Shown in pieces: positions 50,313 to 58,153 of a DNA stretch of 64,000 bases (positions are counted from its first letter, which is position 1; each line of letters begins with the position of its first letter). Position numbers and translations under genes: made by a program. This stretch comes from a virus, in IMG/VR virus record IMGVR_UViG_3300031920_000103, positions 47,874-111,873 of that record; one strand, 5' to 3'. The notes beneath the pieces were generated by a model. That model searched no databases. It was not told the DNA's origin and saw only the letters and a program-made list of their open reading frames with translations.

Positions 50313-50915
50313 ATGCAAACACCACAAGATGCGTTTAACGCGATGATGTCCAAATTGAGATCGGAGGGCGTGCGCGTTTCCGACAAGACCGGTTGGTTTT
50401 GGAACGCGATGCACTACGCGGTCATGCTGATAACGTTCGGCGGGAATCGGAGATTCCGAGAATACTACACCACGATCGGGCCGGTGATCGGCGTGCCGCT
50501 TGGTTGGGAAAAGCGCGGCTATGCCGACCGATACGCAACGCTAAAACACGAGTATCGGCACGTCAGGCAATTCCGAAAAGGCGGGCTCGGGTCTGCGTGG
50601 CTCGGAATTCTTACCACCGGCACCGCGTATCTTTTGCTACCTTTGCCGGTTGGCTTTGCTTGGTGTCGTTGGCGCATGGAGCGCGCCGCATACGCGGAGG
50701 GGATCCGCGCGTACCTATCGCTCAAGCCTAGCGCCTCTGAGCGCGACCGCCGCATTGCTAGCGCCACCGATCAACTTACGGGTGGCGCGTACGCGTGGAC
50801 CGCCGCGCTATGGCCCGGCCGCAAACGCGTAGAGGCTTGGTTTCAGAGCGCTGTGCCCCTCATCCCTAGCGCCAACTCGCCGCGCCTGCATCTCGCGGTC
50901 GCCGATAACGAGTAG
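50313..50915 (+). CDS. Rightward gene: HExxH-motif membrane-associated protein
   Basis: 200 residues. HEYRH at 79-83 in the context YATLKHEYRHVRQFRKG resembles zinc metallopeptidase sites (HExxH), with a possible third ligand Glu at 123 (RMERAAYAEG). Hydrophobic stretches at about 35-42 and 95-115 (LGILTTGTAYLLLPLPVGFAW). It is one of two rightward genes in the window and has its own rightward terminator at 51179-51203. Only the motif suggests a peptidase; other function is possible. The ribosome site is weak (AGGA 12 bases away). Confidence 0.75.
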   Translation: MQTPQDAFNAMMSKLRSEGVRVSDKTGWFWNAMHYAVMLITFGGNRRFREYYTTIGPVIGVPLGWEKRGYADRYATLKHEYRHVRQFRKGGLGSAWLGILTTGTAYLLLPLPVGFAWCRWRMERAAYAEGIRAYLSLKPSASERDRRIASATDQLTGGAYAWTAALWPGRKRVEAWFQSAVPLIPSANSPRLHLAVADNE

Positions 50916-51131
50916 CCCAACAGCGCGCCGCCTGACGATCGTGTCGGGCCGGTGCGGGCCGTTTACGAATTCCAGGCAACGACCGACCATTGCGGTCAGG
51001 TCGCCGTCAGCGAGCGCTGACAAGTCCTTACGGGGTAGCTCGAAAGCACAACCGGCGCAGATTAGGATTTGCGCGCTGTGTTGCCGATTGCAGTTTGCAC
51101 AAGTCTCGAAGGTGTGGATTGTGTTCGTCAT
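50808..51131 (-). CDS. Small zinc-ribbon protein
   Basis: 107 residues from ATG 51129-51131, with GGGGGG seven bases upstream. CANC at 11-14 and CAGC about 14 residues later form a zinc ribbon-like pair (ETCANCNRQHSAQILICAGC). The C-terminal 36 codons are convergent with and antisense to the rightward gene. Unknown function. Confidence 0.7.
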   Translation of the reverse strand: MTNTIHTFETCANCNRQHSAQILICAGCAFELPRKDLSALADGDLTAMVGRCLEFVNGPHRPDTIVRRRAVGLLVIGDREMQARRVGARDEGHSALKPSLYAFAAGP

Positions 51132-51178
51132 GGTTTGACCCCCCACCGCCTGCGAGATTGGATTTCAACGAATCCGAT

Positions 51179-51203
51179 CCCGCCACAAATGGCGGGGTTT
51201 TTC
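51179..51203 (+). terminator. Rightward intrinsic terminator
   Basis: CCCGCC, 6-base loop, GGCGGGG, then TTTTTC. The T-run is on the plus strand, so it should end transcription from the rightward gene at 50313-50915; that transcript would be antisense to the zinc-ribbon gene. Confidence 0.85.
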
Positions 51204-51263
51204 TTGGAGTCTTTGATCGCTGCGGTGCATGTTTCGAGTCAATGGTTGGCCCCCTTTGCAAGT

Positions 51264-51530
51264 TTATTTTTTCTCGGCCAAGCGCGTCTCAGAATCGCAC
51301 CGCAAAATCGTGTTCGCGAGGTCGATCGCTATGGTGGGATCTCCGGGGTCCGCTAACTCGTAGGTAGCCGGGAATCCCGGATCCCCTATTGCGCGCGATA
51401 TGCCTTGCGCGCCAGACCACAAAATCGTCAGGCGTGTGGTGTGTGCGTCTAGCTCGAAATCCTCTGCGAGCCTGTCGGCGTGGTACGGGATCGAAAGCGC
51501 GTCAGCGAGTAGTGCGGTTTTGTGGCTCAT
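51264..51530 (-). CDS. Small hypothetical protein
   Basis: 88 residues from ATG 51528-51530 (AGGAAA nine bases upstream). Mostly mixed alpha/beta with SIPYHADRLAEDFELDAHTT and TRLTILWSGAQGISRAIG. ATGA overlap with the upstream Cys-pair gene. Function unknown. Confidence 0.72.
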   Translation of the reverse strand: MSHKTALLADALSIPYHADRLAEDFELDAHTTRLTILWSGAQGISRAIGDPGFPATYELADPGDPTIAIDLANTILRCDSETRLAEKK

Positions 51531-51799
51531 ACTTTTCGTTTCCTCATGCAAGGTGCGCACTTCTGCGGCTTGCGGTTTACTGCGGGCATTTTGCAGTCTG
51601 TTGTTTTGCACCGGTACGGAATGATCGCGGTGATTCCGCGAGAAGACGGTTTCATAAACTTACCCGCGATCTTTGCCGACATCGATCGCCCGTCGTCTAG
51701 TTGGTTCGCGATCCCGCGATACCCGAGCGCGTAGCATACCGCGCACCGATAGCGTCCCATGCCGCCGCCCGGTTTCCAGTCGTGAGTTTCACAGAGCAT
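51527..51799 (-). CDS. Small Cys-pair protein
   Basis: 90 residues. CAVC at 19-22 and a C-terminal cluster (CKTTDCKMP, CAPC near the end) look like two zinc knuckles. The end is basic (RKRKV). Overlaps its upstream neighbour by 11 bases and its downstream neighbour by ATGA. One of several such proteins in this half of the window. Confidence 0.72.
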   Translation of the reverse strand: MLCETHDWKPGGGMGRYRCAVCYALGYRGIANQLDDGRSMSAKIAGKFMKPSSRGITAIIPYRCKTTDCKMPAVNRKPQKCAPCMRKRKV

Positions 51800-52106
51800 C
51801 AGTAAGAATATTTATTAGTAGTTTGCGGTCGTCGGAATCGTCGAGGCAAAGCGCCTCTGCACCCTCGACCGCAATCGTGATTCGCATCTTTCGGTTTCGT
51901 AGATAGAACGCGTCAAAGCATTGGGCAAGTTTTTGATCTTCGATGTAGAACAATTTTTGTGGCTCCTCGTGCCCCATCAAAACGGGTGGGTGCTTAGCGT
52001 CGATCAACACTTGCCCTAGCCGTAGCTCCGGTGCCGCCGTCCACGCCTTGCGCAACGCGGCTAGTACCGCGTCTATTTCTTGCTCTCGTTTGTTTGCTTC
52101 GCTCAT
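51789..52106 (-). CDS. Small protein of a common phage type (RLGQ-motif)
   Basis: 105 residues. IDAVLAALRKAWTAAPELRL then GQVLIDA matches many short phage and plasmid proteins with an L-R-L-G-Q-(L/V)-L motif, of unknown function. It starts at the end of a 7-base tandem repeat and directly follows terL. ATG 52104-52106. Confidence 0.75.
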   Translation of the reverse strand: MSEANKREQEIDAVLAALRKAWTAAPELRLGQVLIDAKHPPVLMGHEEPQKLFYIEDQKLAQCFDAFYLRNRKMRITIAVEGAEALCLDDSDDRKLLINILTDAL

Positions 52107-52128
52107 CGATCATCGATCATCGATCATA
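52104..52128. repeat. 7-base tandem repeat at a translation start
   Basis: Minus-strand unit ATGATCG repeated about 3.5 times directly in front of and including the start of the 52106 gene. Each unit contains an ATG; 7 is not a multiple of 3, so ATGs fall in all frames. One gives the short ORF MIDDR whose stop overlaps the main start (ATGA). Confidence 0.85.
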
Positions 52129-52157
52129 TACTTGATCGAGAGTTGTGCTTTTGCCAG

Positions 52158-54707
52158 CTACCTGACTAGCGCAAGTTTTGGTTTCGACTTGCCAAAGATG
52201 CGAACACCAACGCCATCCGATCGACGCGAGTTGCGCCTAGCTCCCTCACGCGCCAACCACAACGACATAAGACGATCGCCCGTGTGCGCGTCGGGTTGAT
52301 AGTAGAGCATTTCGGTGATCAGCTTTTCGACTTCCGGATCTAGCTTGCCGCCCTCGTTGGGTAGCACCCATTTGTCGTTTGCGAACTCGGCAGCAAGCGA
52401 CTCGACCCCGAACTCAGGGTGTAGCTTGTTGCGCCCGGTTGTGAACGGTTGCACGGGTACTGCGCTTGTGTCGCGAGTAAACTGCAAAATGAAATCTTGC
52501 GCTGCGTTGTTCTCGACCGTGACGATCGAGTTGTACCGCTCGTGCGTGTCTATGATGCGATCGACGATCTCGGGTCCAGACCAACGCCCGGCCTCTACGC
52601 AAAGCAGCCGCCGATCTTGGTTGGGCATAACCATGATAGTCGAGATCGCCGTGTAGTCAGCGGCAGCGTGCTTTTGCACCGCCATGTCGACCCCAGAAAA
52701 ACACGCATACCCGGAGTCGCCGCCAAGCCTTGTCACCGACGCGTGATACGCCGCCATCTCTTCGGCTACGATGTCCTCGGTCAGTCGGTGGATAACCGGC
52801 CACGAGTCGCCGGCCGATAGCGCCTTGTCGATGTACTCACGTTTAAATCGTGCGTCGCTCTCGTCGCGTGCCTCGCACATCATTGTGCGCGCGAATTCCA
52901 AAGGCCCACGCTCGATCCGCTCTTGCGCGATACGGGCCAGCGGCCAACGGTCTAGCCACGTCGATTCGCCCTCTACGTTTAGCACCGGGAATCTGTGCGA
53001 CTGGTAAAGCGCGTTTGCCTCAAGTCGATGGTACAGATCTTCGGGGTGCCACGGTGTGCCGATCGCAATGACTGTCGCGTCTTTTGTGAGTCGAGATGCA
53101 ACGGTCGACCGGTACCAATCGAAAAGGTCTTGCCGTGCGCGCGGCGTTTGGCAGTTTTCAAAATCGAGAACATCGTCGAGGATCAGGTGATCGATACGGG
53201 CACCAACGACCGCGCCGTGCACGCCGAACGCCTGCAAGCTCGGATCTTTCGACACGTTTGTGCGCTCGATCGAGATAGCGTTTGCGCGCCATAGTTCGCC
53301 CGGCTTTAGGTGCGGGAACACAAGCCGCAACTCTTTAGATTCTGCGATGTACTTACCCACCGCGAGGATGATTTTAGACGCCTGCTCGCGGGTGTTTGAT
53401 ATGACCGCGATCCGCATCTTCGGGTTTCGCCCGAGCAACCAAAGCGTGCGGCCTATGCAGATCTGCGAGGTGTTGTGCGTGACCGTGAAATCGTCCAATA
53501 AGAAACGCCCGTCCCCGTCTAGCGTGAATCCCGCGTACTTGCCCCGCCCAACAGGCTCAACCTTGAATCCCGTACGCAAAGGGTTTTTACCGGTGCCCGA
53601 TTTCTCGGTGGTTGGGCACTTCCGCGCAATACGGATTGGTATGCGGGAGAAGTCCCCCTGCATTCGCACACGCCAGTAGATGCCATAACCCGCAACAGTG
53701 CGCGGTTTGATCGACGTAGACAGACCGAGAGAACGCGCTATGCGTACAATCGCACGTGCCCAATCCTCGCGTTTCTGCGTGATCTCTGCGCCGCTATTTC
53801 CCGCCTCGCCGTCTGTGTCTATGTAGCCGGCGAGGAAATTTGCGCGTGTGTCCCACGGTGCTGTTAGCAGAGCTTGCGGAATCGCAATATCATGCCCAAC
53901 AAGATCGCGCATAGCGTCTAGCAAAGGGTTGTTTCTACCGGGTGCACTCGACGAAATGCGGTACGTCGGGCACTTGTCGGGATTGGTGCTCGTCGTAAAT
54001 TCCAGCCCCCAAGAGATAGCGGTAGCGCGAACGCAATCCGCTATCTCTGCGTCTGGCTTAGACACTGCGACCCCGCGTAGTTTGTCGTTCTCCACGCGCT
54101 TAGTGCCATCGCCGAACCAAACGCCTAGGAAGTACGGGTCGACGCTTAGCGTAGCCTCGCCGTCAAAGCACTCTACGTGGGATCGGAAAAGCTTGTATAG
54201 ATGCTTCCAGTATCCGGATTTTTTTAGGTACTCATCGAGCGGGATATCTATGATCTCACCCGTAGTTGTGTGCACCAGCGTGAGCACGTGCACAGAGTTA
54301 CACTCCCACGCGTCCCCCTTGTTCGGCACGATCCGAAACATCTCGTCTGTGCCGCTTGTCGTGCTTAGAACTGTGCGTGGCCCACCCGGCCCCATAACGC
54401 GATCACCAGCGCTCACGTCTTTGGCTAATATGGTCGATCCGTTTGCACGCAAGATCGCGGTGTCTGGTGCTAGGCATTTCCCGGCCTCGGTGTGCGACCA
54501 CAACACGAGACGCTTGCTACCCTCGCACAGTTGGTGCCAGCGTTCGTGGATCGGTGCCTGCTCGATCGGCTTGCCGGTTTCCTCGTCTTTCAGCACGAGT
54601 TCGCAGAACTCGTTTACGTCCTCGCGTGCGATACGAGCGCGCATTGCTAGGTGCGTTTTCGATCGCTCTAGGATCTCCGCTAGAACCTCGTGCTCGGACT
54701 GAGACAT
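52158..54707 (-). CDS. terL: Terminase large subunit interrupted by an intein
   Basis: 849 residues: N-extein 1-77, intein 78-412, C-extein 413-849 (514-residue mature terminase). The joined Walker A reads SHTEAGK/TSQ, with the intein between K and T. Walker B is LILDD at 508-512, followed by motif III VIAIGTPWH (545-553). The nuclease domain has VDMAVQKHAAADYTAI (D674) and TVENNAAQDF (E731). The enzyme pumps DNA through the portal and cuts it. Without splicing the ATPase would be dead, so splicing should be needed. Nothing else in the gene looks broken. Confidence 0.95.
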   Translation of the reverse strand: MSQSEHEVLAEILERSKTHLAMRARIAREDVNEFCELVLKDEETGKPIEQAPIHERWHQLCEGSKRLVLWSHTEAGKCLAPDTAILRANGSTILAKDVSAGDRVMGPGGPRTVLSTTSGTDEMFRIVPNKGDAWECNSVHVLTLVHTTTGEIIDIPLDEYLKKSGYWKHLYKLFRSHVECFDGEATLSVDPYFLGVWFGDGTKRVENDKLRGVAVSKPDAEIADCVRATAISWGLEFTTSTNPDKCPTYRISSSAPGRNNPLLDAMRDLVGHDIAIPQALLTAPWDTRANFLAGYIDTDGEAGNSGAEITQKREDWARAIVRIARSLGLSTSIKPRTVAGYGIYWRVRMQGDFSRIPIRIARKCPTTEKSGTGKNPLRTGFKVEPVGRGKYAGFTLDGDGRFLLDDFTVTHNTSQICIGRTLWLLGRNPKMRIAVISNTREQASKIILAVGKYIAESKELRLVFPHLKPGELWRANAISIERTNVSKDPSLQAFGVHGAVVGARIDHLILDDVLDFENCQTPRARQDLFDWYRSTVASRLTKDATVIAIGTPWHPEDLYHRLEANALYQSHRFPVLNVEGESTWLDRWPLARIAQERIERGPLEFARTMMCEARDESDARFKREYIDKALSAGDSWPVIHRLTEDIVAEEMAAYHASVTRLGGDSGYACFSGVDMAVQKHAAADYTAISTIMVMPNQDRRLLCVEAGRWSGPEIVDRIIDTHERYNSIVTVENNAAQDFILQFTRDTSAVPVQPFTTGRNKLHPEFGVESLAAEFANDKWVLPNEGGKLDPEVEKLITEMLYYQPDAHTGDRLMSLWLAREGARRNSRRSDGVGVRIFGKSKPKLALVR
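53472..54476 (-). mobile_element. Intein with LAGLIDADG homing endonuclease in terL
   Basis: 335 residues (78-412 of the TerL precursor). Splice motifs: Cys1 with CLAPDTAILRANGS, block B NSVHVLTL (H140), C-terminal block F/G FLLDDFTVTHN with His-Asn, and Thr as first C-extein residue. Two LAGLIDADG motifs: FLGVWFGDG (D200) and FLAGYIDTDG (D297/D299). All residues for splicing and homing appear intact. The site within the GK-T of Walker A is a known kind of insertion point for inteins in ATPases. Confidence 0.95.
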
Positions 54708-54712
54708 CTTTG

Positions 54713-55129
54713 CTAGGTTAGCCGCTTTGTGCTGACTTGTCCAGATGCGCTAAAGTAGTCGCGCTGTGCCGGTGCTGTGCCGAACACTTTGACGTATTCG
54801 GTGTAGCTCTTGATCTCGATAATGTCGTTAGGCTTGTGCAGCCTGCACAGCGACTCGGTGTGCCTGAGAGTGCCCACGACCTCTTCCCACAAATTTGGGT
54901 GCGATACCCGCACAAACTCAAGCACGCGATCCCAGCCGTCTGCGTCGGTAACGTTTCGTTTCTCTTCGCGCAGAATACCAAGCTCGCGCAGTTTGCTAAT
55001 CGCTACACCAAATTGGGAGTTGTAGAAAAGCACCGTGTGGTCGACGCCGGCTTTTTCGCAAAGCTCTTCCAACGTCAGCCAACCCTTTGGCGATTCCGCG
55101 CGCATCCTATCCGTAAAATCCCCACGCAT
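54713..55129 (-). CDS. Possible small terminase or DNA-binding protein
   Basis: 138 residues. WLTLEELCEKAGVDHTVLFY then SKLRELGILREEKRN resembles a winged-helix pattern; the rest is helical. It ends six bases before terL, the usual place for a small terminase subunit, but no classical TerS pattern is recognised. Label is by position and HTH-like look; alternatives are a regulator or unknown protein. Confidence 0.7.
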   Translation of the reverse strand: MRGDFTDRMRAESPKGWLTLEELCEKAGVDHTVLFYNSQFGVAISKLRELGILREEKRNVTDADGWDRVLEFVRVSHPNLWEEVVGTLRHTESLCRLHKPNDIIEIKSYTEYVKVFGTAPAQRDYFSASGQVSTKRLT

Positions 55130-55141
55130 AGCGGGCGATTT

Positions 55142-55702
55142 CTACCACTCGTAGCAAAATTTGTCACGCAAGAATTTTGATTCCGCGTCGCTAAGCACGA
55201 TCCGATTTTCGGGGCAGCGGTGTTGGTTCATGATCCCGATCGATCGTTTGCTCGACGCGTCTTCTAGCCCGAGCGCGTGCCCTAGCTCGTGCGCCACGAT
55301 GCAAACTTGTGTGTGGATATTGCCGGGCTGCTCTACATGCAACTCCCAACGGTACCCGCGAAAATTTGGGGCGTCAGGGCTGCACGCGTACGCCATCGCG
55401 CTGTGCCCTGACTCGATGTTTTCGTGGAACGCAAGCCCGCACGGTTCGCCATCGGTCGACATAACCATAGCCGACTCGCCTTGAATCAAAAACTCGCAAC
55501 CGACAAAACCGTTTATGAGATCCATCGCTGCGCGTGTCGGTTCGCTGTAGTCGCCATCAGACGCGACGCCAAAAGTTGCGCGCGCCTCCGGTAGTTTCAT
55601 GCACGCTGACCTGAAAACCAATCCGCCCATAACGAGCACACCAACGATCGTCAGCACGATGTACGCGTAGTACCGAAATTTTCTGAATCGCTTACCCATC
55701 AT
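55142..55702 (-). CDS. Membrane-anchored metzincin-type zinc protease
   Basis: 186 residues. N-terminal TM at 12-31 (YAYIVLTIVGVLVMGGLVF) puts the rest outside the membrane. The zinc site HELGHALGLED (H138, E139, H142, D148) is the metzincin HExxHxxGxx(H/D) form, with Asp as third ligand as in snapalysin-like M7 peptidases, and a Met-turn follows (SIGIMNQ, M158). Several Cys may pair. Upstream overlap ATGA with a small Cys gene. It might act on host envelope proteins, in virion maturation or after infection; target unknown. Confidence 0.85.
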   Translation of the reverse strand: MMGKRFRKFRYYAYIVLTIVGVLVMGGLVFRSACMKLPEARATFGVASDGDYSEPTRAAMDLINGFVGCEFLIQGESAMVMSTDGEPCGLAFHENIESGHSAMAYACSPDAPNFRGYRWELHVEQPGNIHTQVCIVAHELGHALGLEDASSKRSIGIMNQHRCPENRIVLSDAESKFLRDKFCYEW

Positions 55703-55953
55703 ACTAGCTTCCGCATTCCGCTAAGTTTTTGCAAGCACGGTGTGCAAAACGCAATCGGTAGATCGAACGTTATCGGGCGTAGATCGACAGAGCTAAGCCC
55801 GCAAAGCGTGCGGTTAGGCCCGCCCGAGTAGTGCCGTAAAATCTTGTGAAAAAGGTTCTCCTCATTCTTACCGACGATTTTCGTCAATGTATCGATCGAT
55901 GGAATGCCCGGATCGAAACCGAGCATCAGCATACTCTCAAGCCGTCTGTGCAT
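55699..55953 (-). CDS. Small Cys-pair protein
   Basis: 84 residues. A helical start (TLTKIVGKNEENLFHKILRH) leads to a zinc-hook-like C-terminal part: RTLCGLSS, then IAFCTPCLQKL. The TLCG ... CxxC layout recurs in many phage microproteins. Its stop overlaps the metzincin start (ATGA), so the two are coupled. Role unknown. Confidence 0.7.
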   Translation of the reverse strand: MHRRLESMLMLGFDPGIPSIDTLTKIVGKNEENLFHKILRHYSGGPNRTLCGLSSVDLRPITFDLPIAFCTPCLQKLSGMRKLV

Positions 55954-56212
55954 GGGCCTCGCCCGCCGTCACCGCGCGCACTACAATCGCGGCGCAGTCC
56001 TCACAAACTCGATACCGTGGCAACGACTCGCCCCACGAAAACGGCAACGCGTCGCGGTGCCAGTCATTGCGGCATAAACTAAGCCTTGCCCCGGCTTGGA
56101 ACGCGTGCACGATCTTAGGGTGGTGTTTTACGCGCGTGCTCTTGAGCCAATCGATCCGTTTTACGTTTCCGCCCATACGGTACAACGAGTCTATGTAGAC
56201 CGCCGCGCTCAT
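55937..56212 (-). CDS. Small TRVKH-motif, Cys-pair protein
   Basis: 91 residues from ATG 56210-56212 (ATGA overlap). The segment STRVKHHPKIVHAFQAG matches the start of the 61004-61396 product (TRVKHYPEK), and the end has CEDC. One of a group of short paralogue-like proteins in the right-hand operon. Function unknown. Confidence 0.7.
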   Translation of the reverse strand: MSAAVYIDSLYRMGGNVKRIDWLKSTRVKHHPKIVHAFQAGARLSLCRNDWHRDALPFSWGESLPRYRVCEDCAAIVVRAVTAGEAHAQTA

Positions 56213-56505
56213 CTTCCGCCCGGCAGGAACGTAACGATGTCCCCGATCTCGAAATCGAAAACACACTTGCGCCACTTGTTGCCGATTTGCACTAGGTAGA
56301 TCTTTCGGTTGCCGTTGTTGGTGTCTTTGATGCTCATCGCCTTACCCTCGCGTACTTGCTTTAGCGCTCCGCGTCGTTGCTCGGGTGTGATCGCGCCTTC
56401 GTCGAATCGTTCCGCGTAGCGTTGGTTTGAGTGTCGCTTGGCTTTCAATTTTCCCTTTTTCCTTTTGCGTCGCCGCGCGTCCGCTGCGGGATTAACGACA
56501 GCCAT
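56209..56505 (-). CDS. Small basic hypothetical protein
   Basis: 98 residues from ATG 56503-56505. Very basic start (ARRRKRKKGKLKAKRHSNQR), a middle RYAERFDEGAITPEQRRGAL, and a beta C-terminus (RKIYLVQIGNKWRKCVFDFE then IGDIVTFLP). The H/R-x-x-x-R-F ... I-V-T-F-L-P shape resembles small RelE/DUF4258-like folds, though no catalytic set is clear. RNA or DNA binding is possible. Confidence 0.65.
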   Translation of the reverse strand: MAVVNPAADARRRKRKKGKLKAKRHSNQRYAERFDEGAITPEQRRGALKQVREGKAMSIKDTNNGNRKIYLVQIGNKWRKCVFDFEIGDIVTFLPGGR

Positions 56506-56575
56506 AGTACAGCGCCCCAACGCTTGCGCCCACTATCGAAATAATCGTTGCCAACCGTATAAGAGAAATTTGCAT
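56492..56575 (-). CDS. Possible single-TM microprotein
   Basis: 27 residues from ATG 56573-56575: MQISLIRLATIISIVGASVG then ALYYGCR. It is a complete hydrophobic span between two genes and overlaps the next start by 14 bases. There is no good ribosome site, so it is a low-confidence call; the hydrophobic pattern is the reason to note it. Confidence 0.35.
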   Translation of the reverse strand: MQISLIRLATIISIVGASVGALYYGCR

Positions 56576-56596
56576 GTCGGATAAATTGTGCACGAG

Positions 56597-57454
56597 TTAG
56601 CCCACGTCCAGTCGCCGAACTGAATTCGCAAATTTCAAATCTTCCGCAAGCGCCAAAAGAGGCGAGTACAAAGTACCGACGTTGGGAAAGATTTTGCCTA
56701 GCCGTTGTATCTCCTCGCGACCGCCACCGGGGCACAGAATTCTACCTAGTGCCAAAACGTTAGCACGTAGCTCAACAAGCATAGGAACCTCCCCCCACCG
56801 GTTTGCGATGGGCATGTCTGGTACGCCGTTCATGTTGTCGCAAACCCTTGCGGCGATCACGGCGTCTAGGCGGCAACAATGGCAAGGCTTGATCGCTGTG
56901 GTCATTAGGCTAACCGTAGTCTCTGCGCGACGCGTAGGCGCATGGTAGATCCGTAGGTACTGCGGTGCCCGCGCAACTCGCGCTTCCCAAGCCGCTGCGT
57001 GGTCGTCGTGTTTTTTATCCTGTACCCACCAACCGATCAGCATCTCCTCGATCCGGTCAGCGTGCTCGCGCTGCGGTAGGTGATCAGCCCAAACTAGATC
57101 CGCGTACCACGACTCGTCGTAATCCTCGCCGTACATGCCGCAACGCGACGACTCGACCGACACCAAAATGTAGAACACTTGATCCGGTGCTATGCCTCTG
57201 CGCATACACCAACCCAAGTCGTCGTTGTGCCACTCGTTGTTCTCGTCTTCGCTAAAAAAATCCCAACCCTGATCGTCGGTGTACATCTCGATCCAAGAAT
57301 CTTTTGGCAGGCTAGTTACAGGCGTGATCGTAGCGTCGCCCTCGTCTAGCTCAAGCACGCAAGGCACAAGCCACGAGGTAGAATCACACGCGACAACCGG
57401 GAAGCCCTCACGCGCGAGCACACTGCACAAAGCTCGGTCGTACCAGTCAGGCAA
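56597..57454 (-). CDS. Acidic Trp-rich hypothetical protein
   Basis: 285 residues, TTG start overlapping the upstream stop by 8 bases. Many Trp and acidic residues (DWYDRALCSVLAREGFPV, DDQGWDFFSEDENNEWHND). A CHCC motif lies at about 192-195 (IKPCHCCRLDAVIA), followed by a helical end. It is the largest protein in the early block after terL. No family recognised. Confidence 0.75.
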   Translation of the reverse strand: MPDWYDRALCSVLAREGFPVVACDSTSWLVPCVLELDEGDATITPVTSLPKDSWIEMYTDDQGWDFFSEDENNEWHNDDLGWCMRRGIAPDQVFYILVSVESSRCGMYGEDYDESWYADLVWADHLPQREHADRIEEMLIGWWVQDKKHDDHAAAWEARVARAPQYLRIYHAPTRRAETTVSLMTTAIKPCHCCRLDAVIAARVCDNMNGVPDMPIANRWGEVPMLVELRANVLALGRILCPGGGREEIQRLGKIFPNVGTLYSPLLALAEDLKFANSVRRLDVG

Positions 57455-57659
57455 CTAGCGCCTTGACGTAATCGACGATTTCGCCCTCTGTCATGTCGCG
57501 CGTCCAACACGATTCGTTTATCGCGTAGTACGCAAACGCTGCGCGCGCCTCGTTTATGTTTGACGATTTCGCAACGCACGCCGACCAAAAAATCTCAACG
57601 TCGAGCTTGCGCATTTTCATGCGTCGCGCCCTAAGAAGTTTTCTTAGTATCCGGATCAC
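57447..57659 (-). CDS. Small helical protein
   Basis: 70 residues from the GTG at 57657-57659, whose overlap with the upstream stop is GTGA; ATGs at 57620 and 57614 are alternatives. Basic start (RILRKLLRARRMKMRK) and a helical body (NINEARAAFAYYAINES). The GTGA overlap follows the rule seen across this operon. Function unknown. Confidence 0.6.
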   Translation of the reverse strand: MIRILRKLLRARRMKMRKLDVEIFWSACVAKSSNINEARAAFAYYAINESCWTRDMTEGEIVDYVKALVA

Positions 57660-58153
57660 TTTTCCCCGTTTGCGCCGGCGGTAAGGGGGCTCGGGTTGCT
57701 TCCGCAATTCGGGTGCTGCGGCGGTGTCGACTGCGGCATGGTGTCGGGCTCGCGCTCTGACAAGCGCAATTGTGCCTCGTACGCCTTGCGGCAATCCTCG
57801 GAGCACGTAGCTAGGTGATCACTTTGCTCGGTGTACCCGTCGATCCGCAATTTGCTAGACGATCCGGATTCAATACCCCACGCGAAACCTTGCCCCTGCA
57901 ACAAGCCGCCGCCAAGCGCCGATCGATCACCTTTTTCGATCATCGCCGCAATGCGCGCGGCCTCTACTTTGCGCGCCTCTTCTGCGGCCTCATTGGCTAG
58001 CATTGTTCGATACTCGGATCGAGTTTCGAGTTTCCAACCTGACGGCAAATCAACGGGCACGAATGCCACCGGGCCAACCTGCTCGACCCAACACGAAATC
58101 GGTTTGCGCGAACAAACGTCACACTTGACCCGCCCTTTGATTTGCACACCCAT
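57656..58153 (-). CDS. Zinc-binding type protein with split Cys pairs
   Basis: 165 residues. CDVC at 11-14 and, about 100 residues later, CSEDCRKAYEAQL make two Cys pairs, a pattern of zinc-finger proteins with an inserted helical region (EAAEEARKVEAARIAAMIEK). The C-terminal tail is Pro/Asn-rich. TAATG overlap with the upstream gene. Function unknown. Confidence 0.7.
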   Translation of the reverse strand: MGVQIKGRVKCDVCSRKPISCWVEQVGPVAFVPVDLPSGWKLETRSEYRTMLANEAAEEARKVEAARIAAMIEKGDRSALGGGLLQGQGFAWGIESGSSSKLRIDGYTEQSDHLATCSEDCRKAYEAQLRLSEREPDTMPQSTPPQHPNCGSNPSPLTAGANGEK

